Source: UBA7236 sp031372705
GTDB lineage: Bacteria > Bacteroidota > Bacteroidia > Chitinophagales > BACL12
NCBI GenBank assembly: GCA_031372705.1
Contig: JANMLV010000022.1
Coordinates: 1-43,499, forward strand
DNA: 43,499 bases
Reading direction: 5' to 3'
This document shows, one piece after another, positions 30,959 through 38,177 of the stretch. Numbering within the stretch: position 1 is the first letter of the stretch; each line of letters opens with the position of its first letter. The translations under genes were made by a program, and so were the position numbers. Below the pieces are notes generated by a model that was not told the origin of the DNA, did not search any database, and saw nothing but the letters and a program-made list of their open reading frames with translations.

Positions 30959-31819
30959 ATGAATTTGCTTAAAAAACTTGTTTTACCGGTAATCATTTGT
31001 ATCGCAACTGTTGCCAAAGCACAACAAAAACTTGGCCTCAATGCGCAACGCACTTACGATGTAACTCCTGCTGATTACGGTCTTGTTTTCGACACATTGC
31101 GTGTTACTACTGATGATGATGCCAGTCTTTTCGGATGGCATTTATATCCGGGTGAAAAAGGAGATAAGTCATCAAAAAAATCAGTAATTATCAGTCACGA
31201 CGGTAATGGAAATATGGCAAACAGCTTAGAGCAAGCCGGTAAATTTCTTGGTTTAGGTTACCATGTATTCATGTACGATTATCGCGGATTTGGTAAAAGC
31301 TCCGATTTTAATGTGAGTCCTAAATTTTATATCTACCAACAATTTGCAACCGATTTAACAGGCGTAATTGAATATGTGAAAAAATATCACGCTTTATTTT
31401 CTGTCGATTTATATGGTTTCGGAATCGGTGGTGGTTTGTCGCTCGGCGTTGGTGCTAATAATTTAAAAGTACATAATGTAATTGCAGATAATCCTTACAC
31501 TACTTTTGAAACAGTTCAAAATCGCTACGAACAAAAATCAGGCACCAGAATTATGATGCCTATTGGTTACAACGTAACATTACTCGAACCTAAAATGGCT
31601 TTAATTGATAAAGGTGACCACTTACGTGGGATATTATTAATTATTGGTGAGCAAGGTAATATTATGACGCAAGCAGATATGCTCGAGCTGCAAGCAATGA
31701 AGAAAAAAGTTACAACTATTTACACTGTGAAAGGCGTTGATAACGATAAAAATTTCAGCAGCAATCGCGATGAATACTTTAAACAAATTAAGGCGTTTTA
31801 TGAAAAGACTGCGGATTAA
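30959..31819 (+). CDS. Secreted alpha/beta-hydrolase-fold protein lacking the catalytic triad
   Basis: 286 residues. Signal peptide about 1-21 (VAKA-Q). The fold is clear: 'SVIISHDGNGNMANSLEQAG' (oxyanion-hole region), 'YHVFMYDYRGFGKSSDF', and the nucleophile-elbow position 'LYGFGIGGGLSLG'. But the elbow reads G-F-G-I-G-G (153-158), with Gly155 where BEM46-type relatives have Ser. The acid region reads 'GEQGNIMTQADM' with Asn in place of Asp, and the usual C-terminal His is absent in 'VKGVDNDKNFSSN'. All three catalytic positions appear lost, so it is probably a periplasmic binding or structural protein rather than an enzyme. A terminator follows (31842-31873). Confidence 0.75.
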   Translation: MNLLKKLVLPVIICIATVAKAQQKLGLNAQRTYDVTPADYGLVFDTLRVTTDDDASLFGWHLYPGEKGDKSSKKSVIISHDGNGNMANSLEQAGKFLGLGYHVFMYDYRGFGKSSDFNVSPKFYIYQQFATDLTGVIEYVKKYHALFSVDLYGFGIGGGLSLGVGANNLKVHNVIADNPYTTFETVQNRYEQKSGTRIMMPIGYNVTLLEPKMALIDKGDHLRGILLIIGEQGNIMTQADMLELQAMKKKVTTIYTVKGVDNDKNFSSNRDEYFKQIKAFYEKTAD

Positions 31820-31841
31820 TTAATCGTAAATTCATTTTATA

Positions 31842-31873
31842 GGCCGGTTGAGTTATTTCAATCGGCTTTTTTT
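31842..31873 (+). terminator. Rho-independent terminator after the hydrolase-fold gene
   Basis: GCCGGTTGA pairs with TCAATCGGC (one G-U pair), followed by a run of seven T, 24 nt after the stop codon. Confidence 0.85.
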
Positions 31874-31878
31874 ATGCA

Positions 31879-31935
31879 GGGGTGTGGGGATGCGGGGATG
31901 CCGGGATGGCGGGAAGAAGGGAAGTTGCGGGAGGG
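31879..31935 (+). repeat. G-run repeat tract (possible G-quadruplex)
   Basis: Eight runs of three or four G occur in 57 bp, spaced by 1-7 nt and built on a degenerate ~8-nt unit like GGGGATGC. Strongly G-rich on the plus strand within AT-rich surroundings. Confidence 0.6.
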
Positions 31936-32090
31936 TAATTATCATTACTATATTGTAAAAAGTTACTGAAGGAATGTAAACCACAAAGGCACCAAGCGGC
32001 TCAAAGTTGCACGAAGAAAAAGGGGTGAAAGGTGATGGATTTCACTAGCATCATTTTAAGCAAAGGGACGGTTTTTTTGCGACAAAGAGG

Positions 32091-32117
32091 AAGGTACAGC
32101 GAAGTACCTTATCTTTG
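32091..32117 (+). promoter_or_regulatory. Promoter of phosphoglucomutase with adjoining inverted repeat
   Basis: TATCTTTG at 32110-32117 matches the -7 consensus exactly, 31 nt before the ATG. A perfect 7-bp inverted repeat AAGGTAC-N6-GTACCTT (32091-32110) ends on its first base, in the place of the -33/-7 spacer. A repressor bound there would block the promoter. Confidence 0.5.
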
Positions 32118-32148
32118 ATGCACACTTAAAAAACAACACTGATAAGGT

Positions 32149-33549
32149 ATGATAAATATTAAATTTGGAACCGACGGCTGGAGAGCCATTATTGCACAAG
32201 AATTCACAACCGATAACGTTGCTCGTGTAGCCAAAGCCACCGCCGATTGGATAAAACAAATTTCCGATAATCCATCAGTTGTAATTGGTCACGATTGCCG
32301 ATTTGCAGGTGAACTGTTTGCAGAAGTTACGGCTAAAGTTTGCTGTGAAGAAGGACTCACCGTTTACATCGCAAAAGGTTTTGTGTCAACACCAATGGTG
32401 AGCTACGGTTCTTTTTTATTAAAAACTACTGCGGGCGTAGTAATTACTGCGAGTCATAATCCACCATCTTATAACGGATTTAAATTAAAAAGTGGTTACG
32501 GCGGACCAACAGTTCCTGAAGAAATTGCACGTGTTGAAAGCATGATTCCACAAGTGCATGCAATTCCTGCTACTTCATTAGGCGATTACGAAAAACAAGG
32601 TAAATTACATTGGGTCGATTTAGAACAAATGTATTTCGACCATGTATCAAAAAGTTTCGATTTAAATACCATAAATAATTCCGGCATTCGATTAGGATTT
32701 GATGCAATGTACGGCGCAGGTCAGCGTATTGCACAACGCATTCTTACAAATATGAGTGTTTTGCATTGTGATGATAATCCCGGATTTAAAGGACAAGCAC
32801 CTGAGCCTATCCACCGCAATTTATTGGAGTTAAGTAATTTAATTAAAAATGATCCTTCATTGCAGTGCGGTTTAGCAAATGATGGCGATGCTGATAGAAT
32901 CGGGATGTACGATGGCAATGGCAATTTTGTCGATTCACATCATATTATTTTATTGTTAATTCACTATTTACATAAATACAAAGGATATACAGGTAAAGTA
33001 GTTATTGCCTTCAGCGTTAGCGAAAAAGTAAAACGTCTTTGCGAGCATTATAAATTAGATTACGAAGTAACCCAAATCGGATTTAAATATATCTGCGGAA
33101 AAATGGTTGTGGAAGATGTTTTAGTTGGCGGAGAGGAGAGTGGTGGCATTGCTGTTAAAGGTCACGTGCCTGAGCGCGATGGTATTTGGTGCGGATTGCT
33201 TTTACTCGAGTTTATGGCAAAAACTGGAAAAAATTTAAGTCAGTTAATAGATGAAGTGTATGCTATCACAGGCAGCTTCTTCTTCGATAGAAATGATTTG
33301 CATTTAACTGAAGGATTAAAAACGCAAATCATGGATAATTGCAAAAACAATACTTATACATCGTTTGGCGAATATACAGTTCAAAAAGTTGAAGATGTTG
33401 ACGGATTTAAATTCCACCTCAACGATAATAGCTGGGTAATGATTAGAGCAAGCGGCACCGAGCCATTATTGCGTGTGTATGCCGAATCGCCAAATCAAAC
33501 GGAAACTGAAAAAATACTTGCAACAGTTAAAGCAGTATTGTTAGGTTAA
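32149..33549 (+). CDS. Phosphoglucomutase/phosphomannomutase family enzyme
   Basis: 466 residues of the alpha-D-phosphohexomutase superfamily, interconverting hexose 1- and 6-phosphates for sugar and envelope metabolism. It has all four landmarks: the N-terminal 'KFGTDGWRAIIA', the catalytic phosphoserine loop TASHNPPSYNG (Ser102), the metal loop DGDADR (245-250), the sugar-binding loop 'GGEESGGI', and the C-terminal phosphate loop 'RASGTEPLLRVY'. Whether glucose or mannose phosphate is preferred cannot be read from the motifs. Its own promoter lies at 32110-32117; the next gene follows by 35 bp and may be co-transcribed. Confidence 0.93.
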   Translation: MINIKFGTDGWRAIIAQEFTTDNVARVAKATADWIKQISDNPSVVIGHDCRFAGELFAEVTAKVCCEEGLTVYIAKGFVSTPMVSYGSFLLKTTAGVVITASHNPPSYNGFKLKSGYGGPTVPEEIARVESMIPQVHAIPATSLGDYEKQGKLHWVDLEQMYFDHVSKSFDLNTINNSGIRLGFDAMYGAGQRIAQRILTNMSVLHCDDNPGFKGQAPEPIHRNLLELSNLIKNDPSLQCGLANDGDADRIGMYDGNGNFVDSHHIILLLIHYLHKYKGYTGKVVIAFSVSEKVKRLCEHYKLDYEVTQIGFKYICGKMVVEDVLVGGEESGGIAVKGHVPERDGIWCGLLLLEFMAKTGKNLSQLIDEVYAITGSFFFDRNDLHLTEGLKTQIMDNCKNNTYTSFGEYTVQKVEDVDGFKFHLNDNSWVMIRASGTEPLLRVYAESPNQTETEKILATVKAVLLG

Positions 33550-33584
33550 TTGTTGATGTAATTACATCATTGTAATGTTTTAAG

Positions 33585-34628
33585 ATGTTCAAGTCGGGTA
33601 ATTTTTTTTCAGGCAAATTAAAATGCAAATTATTTTTGCTTGGGGGGATGTTATTTGTTGCCAACCTGAATAGCACTTTAATGCAAGGGCAATCTGTAAA
33701 TGATGATAAATTTTCACTCAAAAATTTCGTAACGCCGGCCGATACATTTAATGGTAAACGTTTAGGATTAATATTAGGCACCGAAACAGCATTATACACC
33801 GGTGCAACATTGGCATTGTATCAATATTGGTATAAAGATTATCCGCTTTCCGATTTTCATTTATTTAACGATAACGGTGAGTGGTTGCAATACGATAAGA
33901 TGGGTCATTTTTATACCACCTATTTCGAAACAAATATCACCACCGGTTTTTATAAATGGACCGGTATGGAAGATAATAAAGCATACTTAGCCGGCGCAGT
34001 TACATCATCAGTGTTACAATTAACTATTGAAGTATTTGATGGTTTTTCCGATAAATGGGGATTTTCTATCGGCGATTTTGCAGCGAATACTTTAGGTGCA
34101 ACATTTAGTGCCGGACAAAATTATTTATGGGATGAGCAGCGAATTAGGGTAAAATTTTCTTCGCATTTTACCGATTATTCAGGGTATGATGATTCTGTAC
34201 AAAATCGCACTGCTAGTTTGTTCGGCACTACCGGTCCTGAAAAAGTTTTAAAAGATTACAATGGTCAAACAACTTGGTTAAGTGTTAATCCTTCCATGTT
34301 TATGCAGGATGAAACGCGTTTCCCGAAATGGTTAATGATTTCGGCAGGATATAGTGTTGAAGGATTATTAGGCGGCTTCGAAAATAAATGGTGCGACGAC
34401 CCACTCATACGCCCCGAAGATTGCCCACCGGAAGATCTTACCGATTATAGTAATATTGATCGTTATCGTCAATATAATTTATCATTCGATGTTGACCTCA
34501 CGCAAATTCCAACCAATTCGCCATACTTAAAAATGCTCTTCGAAGTCCTCAATATCGTAAAATTTCCTGCACCCGCCCTCGAATTTAATCAAGGGCAGGG
34601 AGTCAAATTCAGGCCGATTTATTTTTAA
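33585..34628 (+). CDS. DUF2279 (YfiM-like) envelope protein
   Basis: 347 residues. A hydrophobic N-terminal segment (about 14-30) acts as a signal sequence. The middle carries the DUF2279 signature 'YDKMGHFYTTYFETNITTGFYKWTGM', with later 'LQLTIEVFDGFSDKWGFSIGDFAANTLGA'. The rest has strand-like segments and ends 'GVKFRPIYF'. The family is predicted to be periplasmic or membrane-associated and has no established function. It follows the phosphohexomutase gene by 35 bp in the same direction. Confidence 0.8.
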   Translation: MFKSGNFFSGKLKCKLFLLGGMLFVANLNSTLMQGQSVNDDKFSLKNFVTPADTFNGKRLGLILGTETALYTGATLALYQYWYKDYPLSDFHLFNDNGEWLQYDKMGHFYTTYFETNITTGFYKWTGMEDNKAYLAGAVTSSVLQLTIEVFDGFSDKWGFSIGDFAANTLGATFSAGQNYLWDEQRIRVKFSSHFTDYSGYDDSVQNRTASLFGTTGPEKVLKDYNGQTTWLSVNPSMFMQDETRFPKWLMISAGYSVEGLLGGFENKWCDDPLIRPEDCPPEDLTDYSNIDRYRQYNLSFDVDLTQIPTNSPYLKMLFEVLNIVKFPAPALEFNQGQGVKFRPIYF

Positions 34629-34630
34629 TA

Positions 34631-34765
34631 ATCAAAATATTTTTGGTTCACGCGGAGAAAGGGAGAAGCGGAGCCGCGGAGAAAAAATTTGCTTGGTGGC
34701 AGGCTGCCCGGCTGTTCATTGGCTGTTTAATTTGCACATCTGCACATTTGCACATCTGCACATTA
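34631..34765. repeat. Low-complexity repeat block with a 16-bp tandem duplication
   Basis: CGCGGAGAAA occurs at 34651-34660 and 34675-34684, then GGCTG three times. TTTGCACATCTGCACA is then repeated perfectly in tandem (34731-34746 and 34747-34762). The tandem part lies inside the 3' end of the methyltransferase gene on the minus strand. Confidence 0.7.
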
Positions 34766-35408
34766 GTTCACCCACCTGCATGTAGTGGTCGAAAAAGAAT
34801 TCATGTTTCAATTTTTCCGTTTGCAACATGGTAAACCCTCTCGCGGTTATAAATTGTTCATATTCTTTCAAATCATATTGATGCGGATGTAGAATATCGC
34901 CGGGAACTGTTCTGAATAAATGCTTAAAAAAGTTATGATTATGTGCATCTATGGTTACAACTAATTTCCCTCCGGGTTTTACCATTTTTGCTAATAAATC
35001 ATAGCTGAAATTAATATCTGCCACATGGTTAATGGCGTTCATACAATAAATAATATCATATTGTTTATCTGCAACATATTTTTCAATTGGTAAACTAAAA
35101 AATCGGGCATAAGGATAATTACTCCTTTTAAAGTGAGGCAGATTTTTTTCATATTCATTTACCAACGGGTCAACAGCATCTACATTACATTGCGATAAAT
35201 TCATGAATATACCTGCAGGTCCGCAGCCGGCGTCTAACACATCCATGCCGGGTTGGGGCGGACAAGTAGTTTCAATCATGTCCAATAATTTTTGCCAATA
35301 ATTGCGTTTCCAGGTGTGGTAGCCATCTACATCTTTCCCCTTTAGGTAGTTTCCCCACCATTTTAATTCAGCCTTTTGAGCGAGACTCCACTTTATCGTT
35401 TTTTTCAT
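34716..35408 (-). CDS. Class I SAM-dependent methyltransferase
   Basis: 230 residues from ATG 35408; the longer frame to 35672 overlaps the divergent Smr gene and adds non-homologous sequence. 'MDVLDAGCGPAGIFMNLSQ' is the SAM-binding motif I, 'VDAVDPLVNEYE' motif II, 'YDIIYCMNAINHVADI' the motif IV region and 'LLAKMVKPGGKLVVTIDAHNHNFF' post-motif. The substrate is unknown; UbiE/ubiquinone-like or small-molecule methyltransferases have a similar layout. The last ~14 residues (Cys/Met-rich, after 'MQVGELM') are encoded by a 16-bp tandem repeat, so the natural C-terminus may originally have ended near residue 216. Confidence 0.8.
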   Translation of the reverse strand: MKKTIKWSLAQKAELKWWGNYLKGKDVDGYHTWKRNYWQKLLDMIETTCPPQPGMDVLDAGCGPAGIFMNLSQCNVDAVDPLVNEYEKNLPHFKRSNYPYARFFSLPIEKYVADKQYDIIYCMNAINHVADINFSYDLLAKMVKPGGKLVVTIDAHNHNFFKHLFRTVPGDILHPHQYDLKEYEQFITARGFTMLQTEKLKHEFFFDHYMQVGELMCRCANVQMCKLNSQ

Positions 35409-35448
35409 TCGTAACTTTGTAAGCTTAAAGCACAAAATTACACAAACA

Positions 35449-36420
35449 ATGAAAATACCTGTCGGAACAGCTGTAGTAATCCTCGAAAGTGGCGAAACAG
35501 GCATAATTGCTTGGTACGACGGCAGTACTGCGTTTATTGATGTTGATGGTGAAACAGTGCAAGCACACGCTAAAGACATTGAGCCGGTTGCAAGTTTTGG
35601 CAAAGCACCTGCAAAAATTGAAAATCCGGAAAAACCTAAATTAATGGATACCATTGAAGAGGGTTTACTCATTCAATTTAATGCCGTGCGTTCCATGGCA
35701 GGCGAATTAACACGATTTGATTTGGTGTTAGTTAACAATACCTCAACAAATATTTTATTTGAATATCAATTTCATTTATTTGATGCATCACCCATTACCA
35801 TCAGAAAAGAATTGAACAGTGCAGCTATAATTAAATTGCACGAATTTAAAACTGACCAGTTAAATGATGCACCTATGTTTGTTGTAAATTGCTGGTTAAA
35901 AACTGCCGAAGGTGGAACCAAACCGGCAATATCAAAAGAGATTAAATTAAAAGCAAAACAATACTTCGCAAAAATTGATACACCTGAGTTTAAAAAGACA
36001 GACCGTTTTGTAATTGAAGTGGCAAGAGAAATTGAACCAAAGGTTAAAAAGGAACCAATGGTTGCCATTGAAAATGATGAATTTTTTAGAGAGAAGAAAA
36101 AAGTACCGGCTCAGCACGAATTAATAATTAAAGCCGAAATGCCTGATTTTATTGATTTGCATGCTGAAAATTTATTGCCGGGTTATCGCAATATGGATCC
36201 TACCGATATTTTACATCGTCAGATAAGTCACTTTAAAAACTTTCTCGAAAAAGCAATTAAATATAATTTACATAAAATTTATGTTGTGCATGGAATTGGT
36301 AAAGGTGTGCTAAAATCTGAAATTGAAAAAGTGCTTAAAAAATATCCTGAAATTAGCTCCTATAACAACGATTATCATTCCCGATTCGGTTTTGGCGCCA
36401 CTGAAATATTTTTGGATTGA
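35449..36420 (+). CDS. Smr domain protein with N-terminal DUF2027-like region
   Basis: 323 residues. The N-terminal ~55 residues form a small SH3-like beta barrel ('PVGTAVVILESGETGIIAWYDGSTAFIDVDGE'). Next comes a beta-sandwich-like DUF2027 region (about 65-200), then a basic linker. The C-terminal Smr domain (about 232-323) has 'DFIDLHAENLL' and 'KIYVVHGIGKGVLKSEIEKVLKKYP' with the D-L-H and H-G-x-G motifs of MutS2-type endonuclease domains. Smr domains nick DNA or RNA; recent work on relatives ties them to ribosome rescue. There is no MutS part here. It is divergent from the methyltransferase gene, with 40 bp between starts. Confidence 0.85.
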   Translation: MKIPVGTAVVILESGETGIIAWYDGSTAFIDVDGETVQAHAKDIEPVASFGKAPAKIENPEKPKLMDTIEEGLLIQFNAVRSMAGELTRFDLVLVNNTSTNILFEYQFHLFDASPITIRKELNSAAIIKLHEFKTDQLNDAPMFVVNCWLKTAEGGTKPAISKEIKLKAKQYFAKIDTPEFKKTDRFVIEVAREIEPKVKKEPMVAIENDEFFREKKKVPAQHELIIKAEMPDFIDLHAENLLPGYRNMDPTDILHRQISHFKNFLEKAIKYNLHKIYVVHGIGKGVLKSEIEKVLKKYPEISSYNNDYHSRFGFGATEIFLD

Positions 36421-36571
36421 AATTTGCTGTAACAAATTCTATAAACATCGCTGCAAAGCAATTAATTTGTAGTAATGCTTTGACGAGATGAATTGTGCGC
36501 GAATAGCTAATTTTGCAATAGATTAAGATTGAATAAATTAACATCAATTATATCAACGTTCTTTAAAGAAA

Positions 36572-36954
36572 TTCCTGTAAGCCGTTCTATCGCTCGGCAG
36601 CAATGCAGAGAGGAAAGTCCGGATAACACAGAGCACCGCAACACCTAACAGGTGTGTATTCGCCTCGGCGAGTAACGGAACAGTGCCACAGAAAATTACT
36701 ACCCCTATAGTAGATGTCGCTTAGGCTCCATCACTATAGGAGAAAAGGTGAAAACGTGAGGTAAGAGCTCACGGGTAGTTATGGCAACATAATTATCGGG
36801 TAAACCCTGCGGGTTACAATGCCAAATATGTCGGAGTAAAAGAAAAACGGCTCGTTTTAATCTTCGGCGGGTAGGCAGCAAGAACCTGATGGCGACGTCA
36901 GGTCCAGATAAATGATAGAAACTCAAACAGAATCCGGCTTATGAGTTTACAGGG
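36572..36954 (+). ncRNA. rnpB: RNase P RNA (type A)
   Basis: Catalytic RNA that trims the 5' leader of tRNA precursors. About 383 nt. The P4/CR-I core 'GAGGAAAGTCCGG' starts at 36609, the conserved CR-V 'AGAATCCGGCTTAT' lies near 36929-36942, and internal landmarks 'GGTAAGAGCTCACGG', 'GGTAAACCC', 'GCCAAATAT' and 'CGGGTAGGCAGC...AGATAAATGA' are in order. Ends were set by P1 pairing: CCTGTAA (36574-36580) with TTACAGG (36947-36953). A T-run at 36956-36962 may act as terminator. A zinc-ribbon gene begins 31 nt later. Confidence 0.95.
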
Positions 36955-36985
36955 ATTTTTTTAAAGTTCATTTAATTAATTTTAA

Positions 36986-37210
36986 GTGCAAATCGGAAAC
37001 GATATATTAATTTGCCCGTATTGTGGCCAACTTACTAAAGTAGTTTGGGTGCATGGTCACGGGCAATGTATGTTTTGTAAAACTAATTTCGATGAATGTT
37101 GCAGGGGAGAAAGTATGGATGATAGCAATCAACCCATTGAACAACCCGATAAAGATGAAGCAAAACAAATTCAATCTGACGATAAAAAAAACCGCGATGA
37201 AAAAGATTAA
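36986..37210 (+). CDS. Small zinc-ribbon protein
   Basis: 74 residues, GTG start at 36986. Two knuckles, 'CPYCG' and 'CMFC', flank a 'VVWVHGHGQ' segment, with a further 'DECCRGE', so one zinc ribbon fills residues ~10-42. An acidic, low-complexity tail follows. Cytoplasmic; function unknown, and I recognise no named family. It follows RNase P RNA by 31 nt without a clear promoter. Its last 14 nt overlap the start of the MORN-repeat gene (ATG at 37197) in another frame, which suggests translational coupling. Confidence 0.65.
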   Translation: MQIGNDILICPYCGQLTKVVWVHGHGQCMFCKTNFDECCRGESMDDSNQPIEQPDKDEAKQIQSDDKKNRDEKD

Positions 37211-38006
37211 TATTTATTTGTTGCTATTTATTGCTTGTATTTCGAGCAACGCTATCGCCCAAAACTTAGTTACATTTATTCCTCCCGACCCCAATAAAGC
37301 AAAAACACCCGGCCAACAACTAAAGATCGACACTATTTTAACAACCATTGATGTGGCTAAAAATTATCGACGCATAGTAATAGTTCAAAATGATGTTACT
37401 GTTCAAGATGGATATTTAATTGGTAATAATAAAACGGGAAAATGGTATAATTATTCGCCAACCGGAACATTAATTAATCTTGCCGAATACGACAATGGGA
37501 TTAAATCAGGTCTTTATCTTGAGTTCGACAATTTTGGTGCTTTAGTTGTTCAGGAAACCTATTTAAACGGAAAACTTGACGGCGAGCAAAAAAAATATGC
37601 AGCAGGGCCAAACAGTCGTATTTTAAGAAGTAGTTCCAGCTATAAGAATGGATTATATCATGGCACTTGCACCGAATTTACTGAAACCGGAACTATGCGT
37701 TCACAAGTGCAGTATAAAGAAGGGAAAAAGGACGGCACCACAAAATGGTATTATACCAACGGCAAATTAGCCATGTTTCAAACCTATCAAAATGATATGC
37801 TCAACGGTCCGCAAGAATTATACAACCAACAAGGTATTTTAACAGGCGAAGGAGATTATCTTAAGAATCAAAAATCAGGTATTTGGACAGAATATTTCGA
37901 TAGCGGCAAAATGAAATCAAAAGGCAGCTACCTTGCCGATAAAAAAACCGGCGTTTGGAATTATTATGACGAAACCGGTAGCATCACAAAAACGGAAACT
38001 TTCTAA
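37197..38006 (+). CDS. Secreted MORN/YwqK-type repeat protein
   Basis: 269 residues from ATG 37197, chosen because MKKINIYLLLFIACISS opens a signal peptide (cut near AIAQ); longer frames run through the zinc-ribbon gene. The mature part has about seven repeats of ~23 residues of the type G-x-W-x-x-[YF]-x-x-x-G-x-[LI]-x-x-x-x-x-[YF]-x-x-[GN]-x-x-[ND]-G, for example 'KTGKWYNYSPTGTLINLAEY' and 'KSGIWTEYFDSGKMKSKGSY'. Such repeats form beta-hairpin solenoids; the related 'toxin-antitoxin YwqK' label in databases is only by similarity. Likely periplasmic or surface-exposed, function unknown. Confidence 0.8.
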   Translation: MKKINIYLLLFIACISSNAIAQNLVTFIPPDPNKAKTPGQQLKIDTILTTIDVAKNYRRIVIVQNDVTVQDGYLIGNNKTGKWYNYSPTGTLINLAEYDNGIKSGLYLEFDNFGALVVQETYLNGKLDGEQKKYAAGPNSRILRSSSSYKNGLYHGTCTEFTETGTMRSQVQYKEGKKDGTTKWYYTNGKLAMFQTYQNDMLNGPQELYNQQGILTGEGDYLKNQKSGIWTEYFDSGKMKSKGSYLADKKTGVWNYYDETGSITKTETF

Positions 38007-38023
38007 AAAAATATACAAAAATT

Positions 38024-38053
38024 TTTGCGTTTCTGTCCAATAAACTATATTTA
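38024..38053 (+). promoter_or_regulatory. Putative promoter of the sigma-54 regulator gene
   Basis: TTTG at 38024-38027 and TATATTTA at 38046-38053 (one mismatch from TAnnTTTG) with 18 bp between, about 125 nt before the ATG at 38178. The long leader contains the GTATAC pair at 38069-38087. Confidence 0.4.
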
Positions 38054-38068
38054 CAATCGTTTAGTTTT

Positions 38069-38087
38069 GTATACGTGAACTGTATAC
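38069..38087. promoter_or_regulatory. Paired GTATAC palindromes in the regulator leader
   Basis: GTATAC-N7-GTATAC: two copies of a self-complementary hexamer, 13 bp centre to centre. They lie just after the likely transcription start of the response-regulator gene. Possible operator or autoregulation site; inferred only. Confidence 0.35.
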
Positions 38088-38177
38088 TAACCTAAACTTT
38101 TATCTAAAACATAAAAAAACGCAACAGTCAGGTTTCACGCACCTTTCGGTTGAATAGTGAACACTTAAACAAACATA

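Larger units (their letters stand above)
31820..32148. other. Intergenic region with G-rich tract and promoter of phosphoglucomutase
   Basis: 329 bp without a gene. Contents in order: terminator (31842-31873); a G-rich tract with eight G-runs (31879-31935); a purine-rich ACCACAAAGGCACCAAGCGG-like stretch (31979-32035) of a low-complexity kind often seen between Bacteroidota genes; an inverted repeat (32091-32110); and a -7 box (32110-32117). Confidence 0.6.

Noticed and set aside
31979..32035. Purine-rich stretch considered as an RNA gene
   Set aside because: No stable pairing or known RNA motif is seen. It resembles low-complexity intergenic filler.
35409..35672. N-terminal extension of the methyltransferase
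   Set aside because: It overlaps the start of the divergent Smr gene in another frame and has no relation to methyltransferases.
36705..36926. Open frame antisense to RNase P RNA
   Set aside because: It lies wholly within the conserved RNase P RNA on the other strand and has no protein features.
37053..37196. N-terminal extension of the MORN-repeat protein
   Set aside because: It runs through the zinc-ribbon gene in another frame and would bury the signal peptide that begins at 37197.
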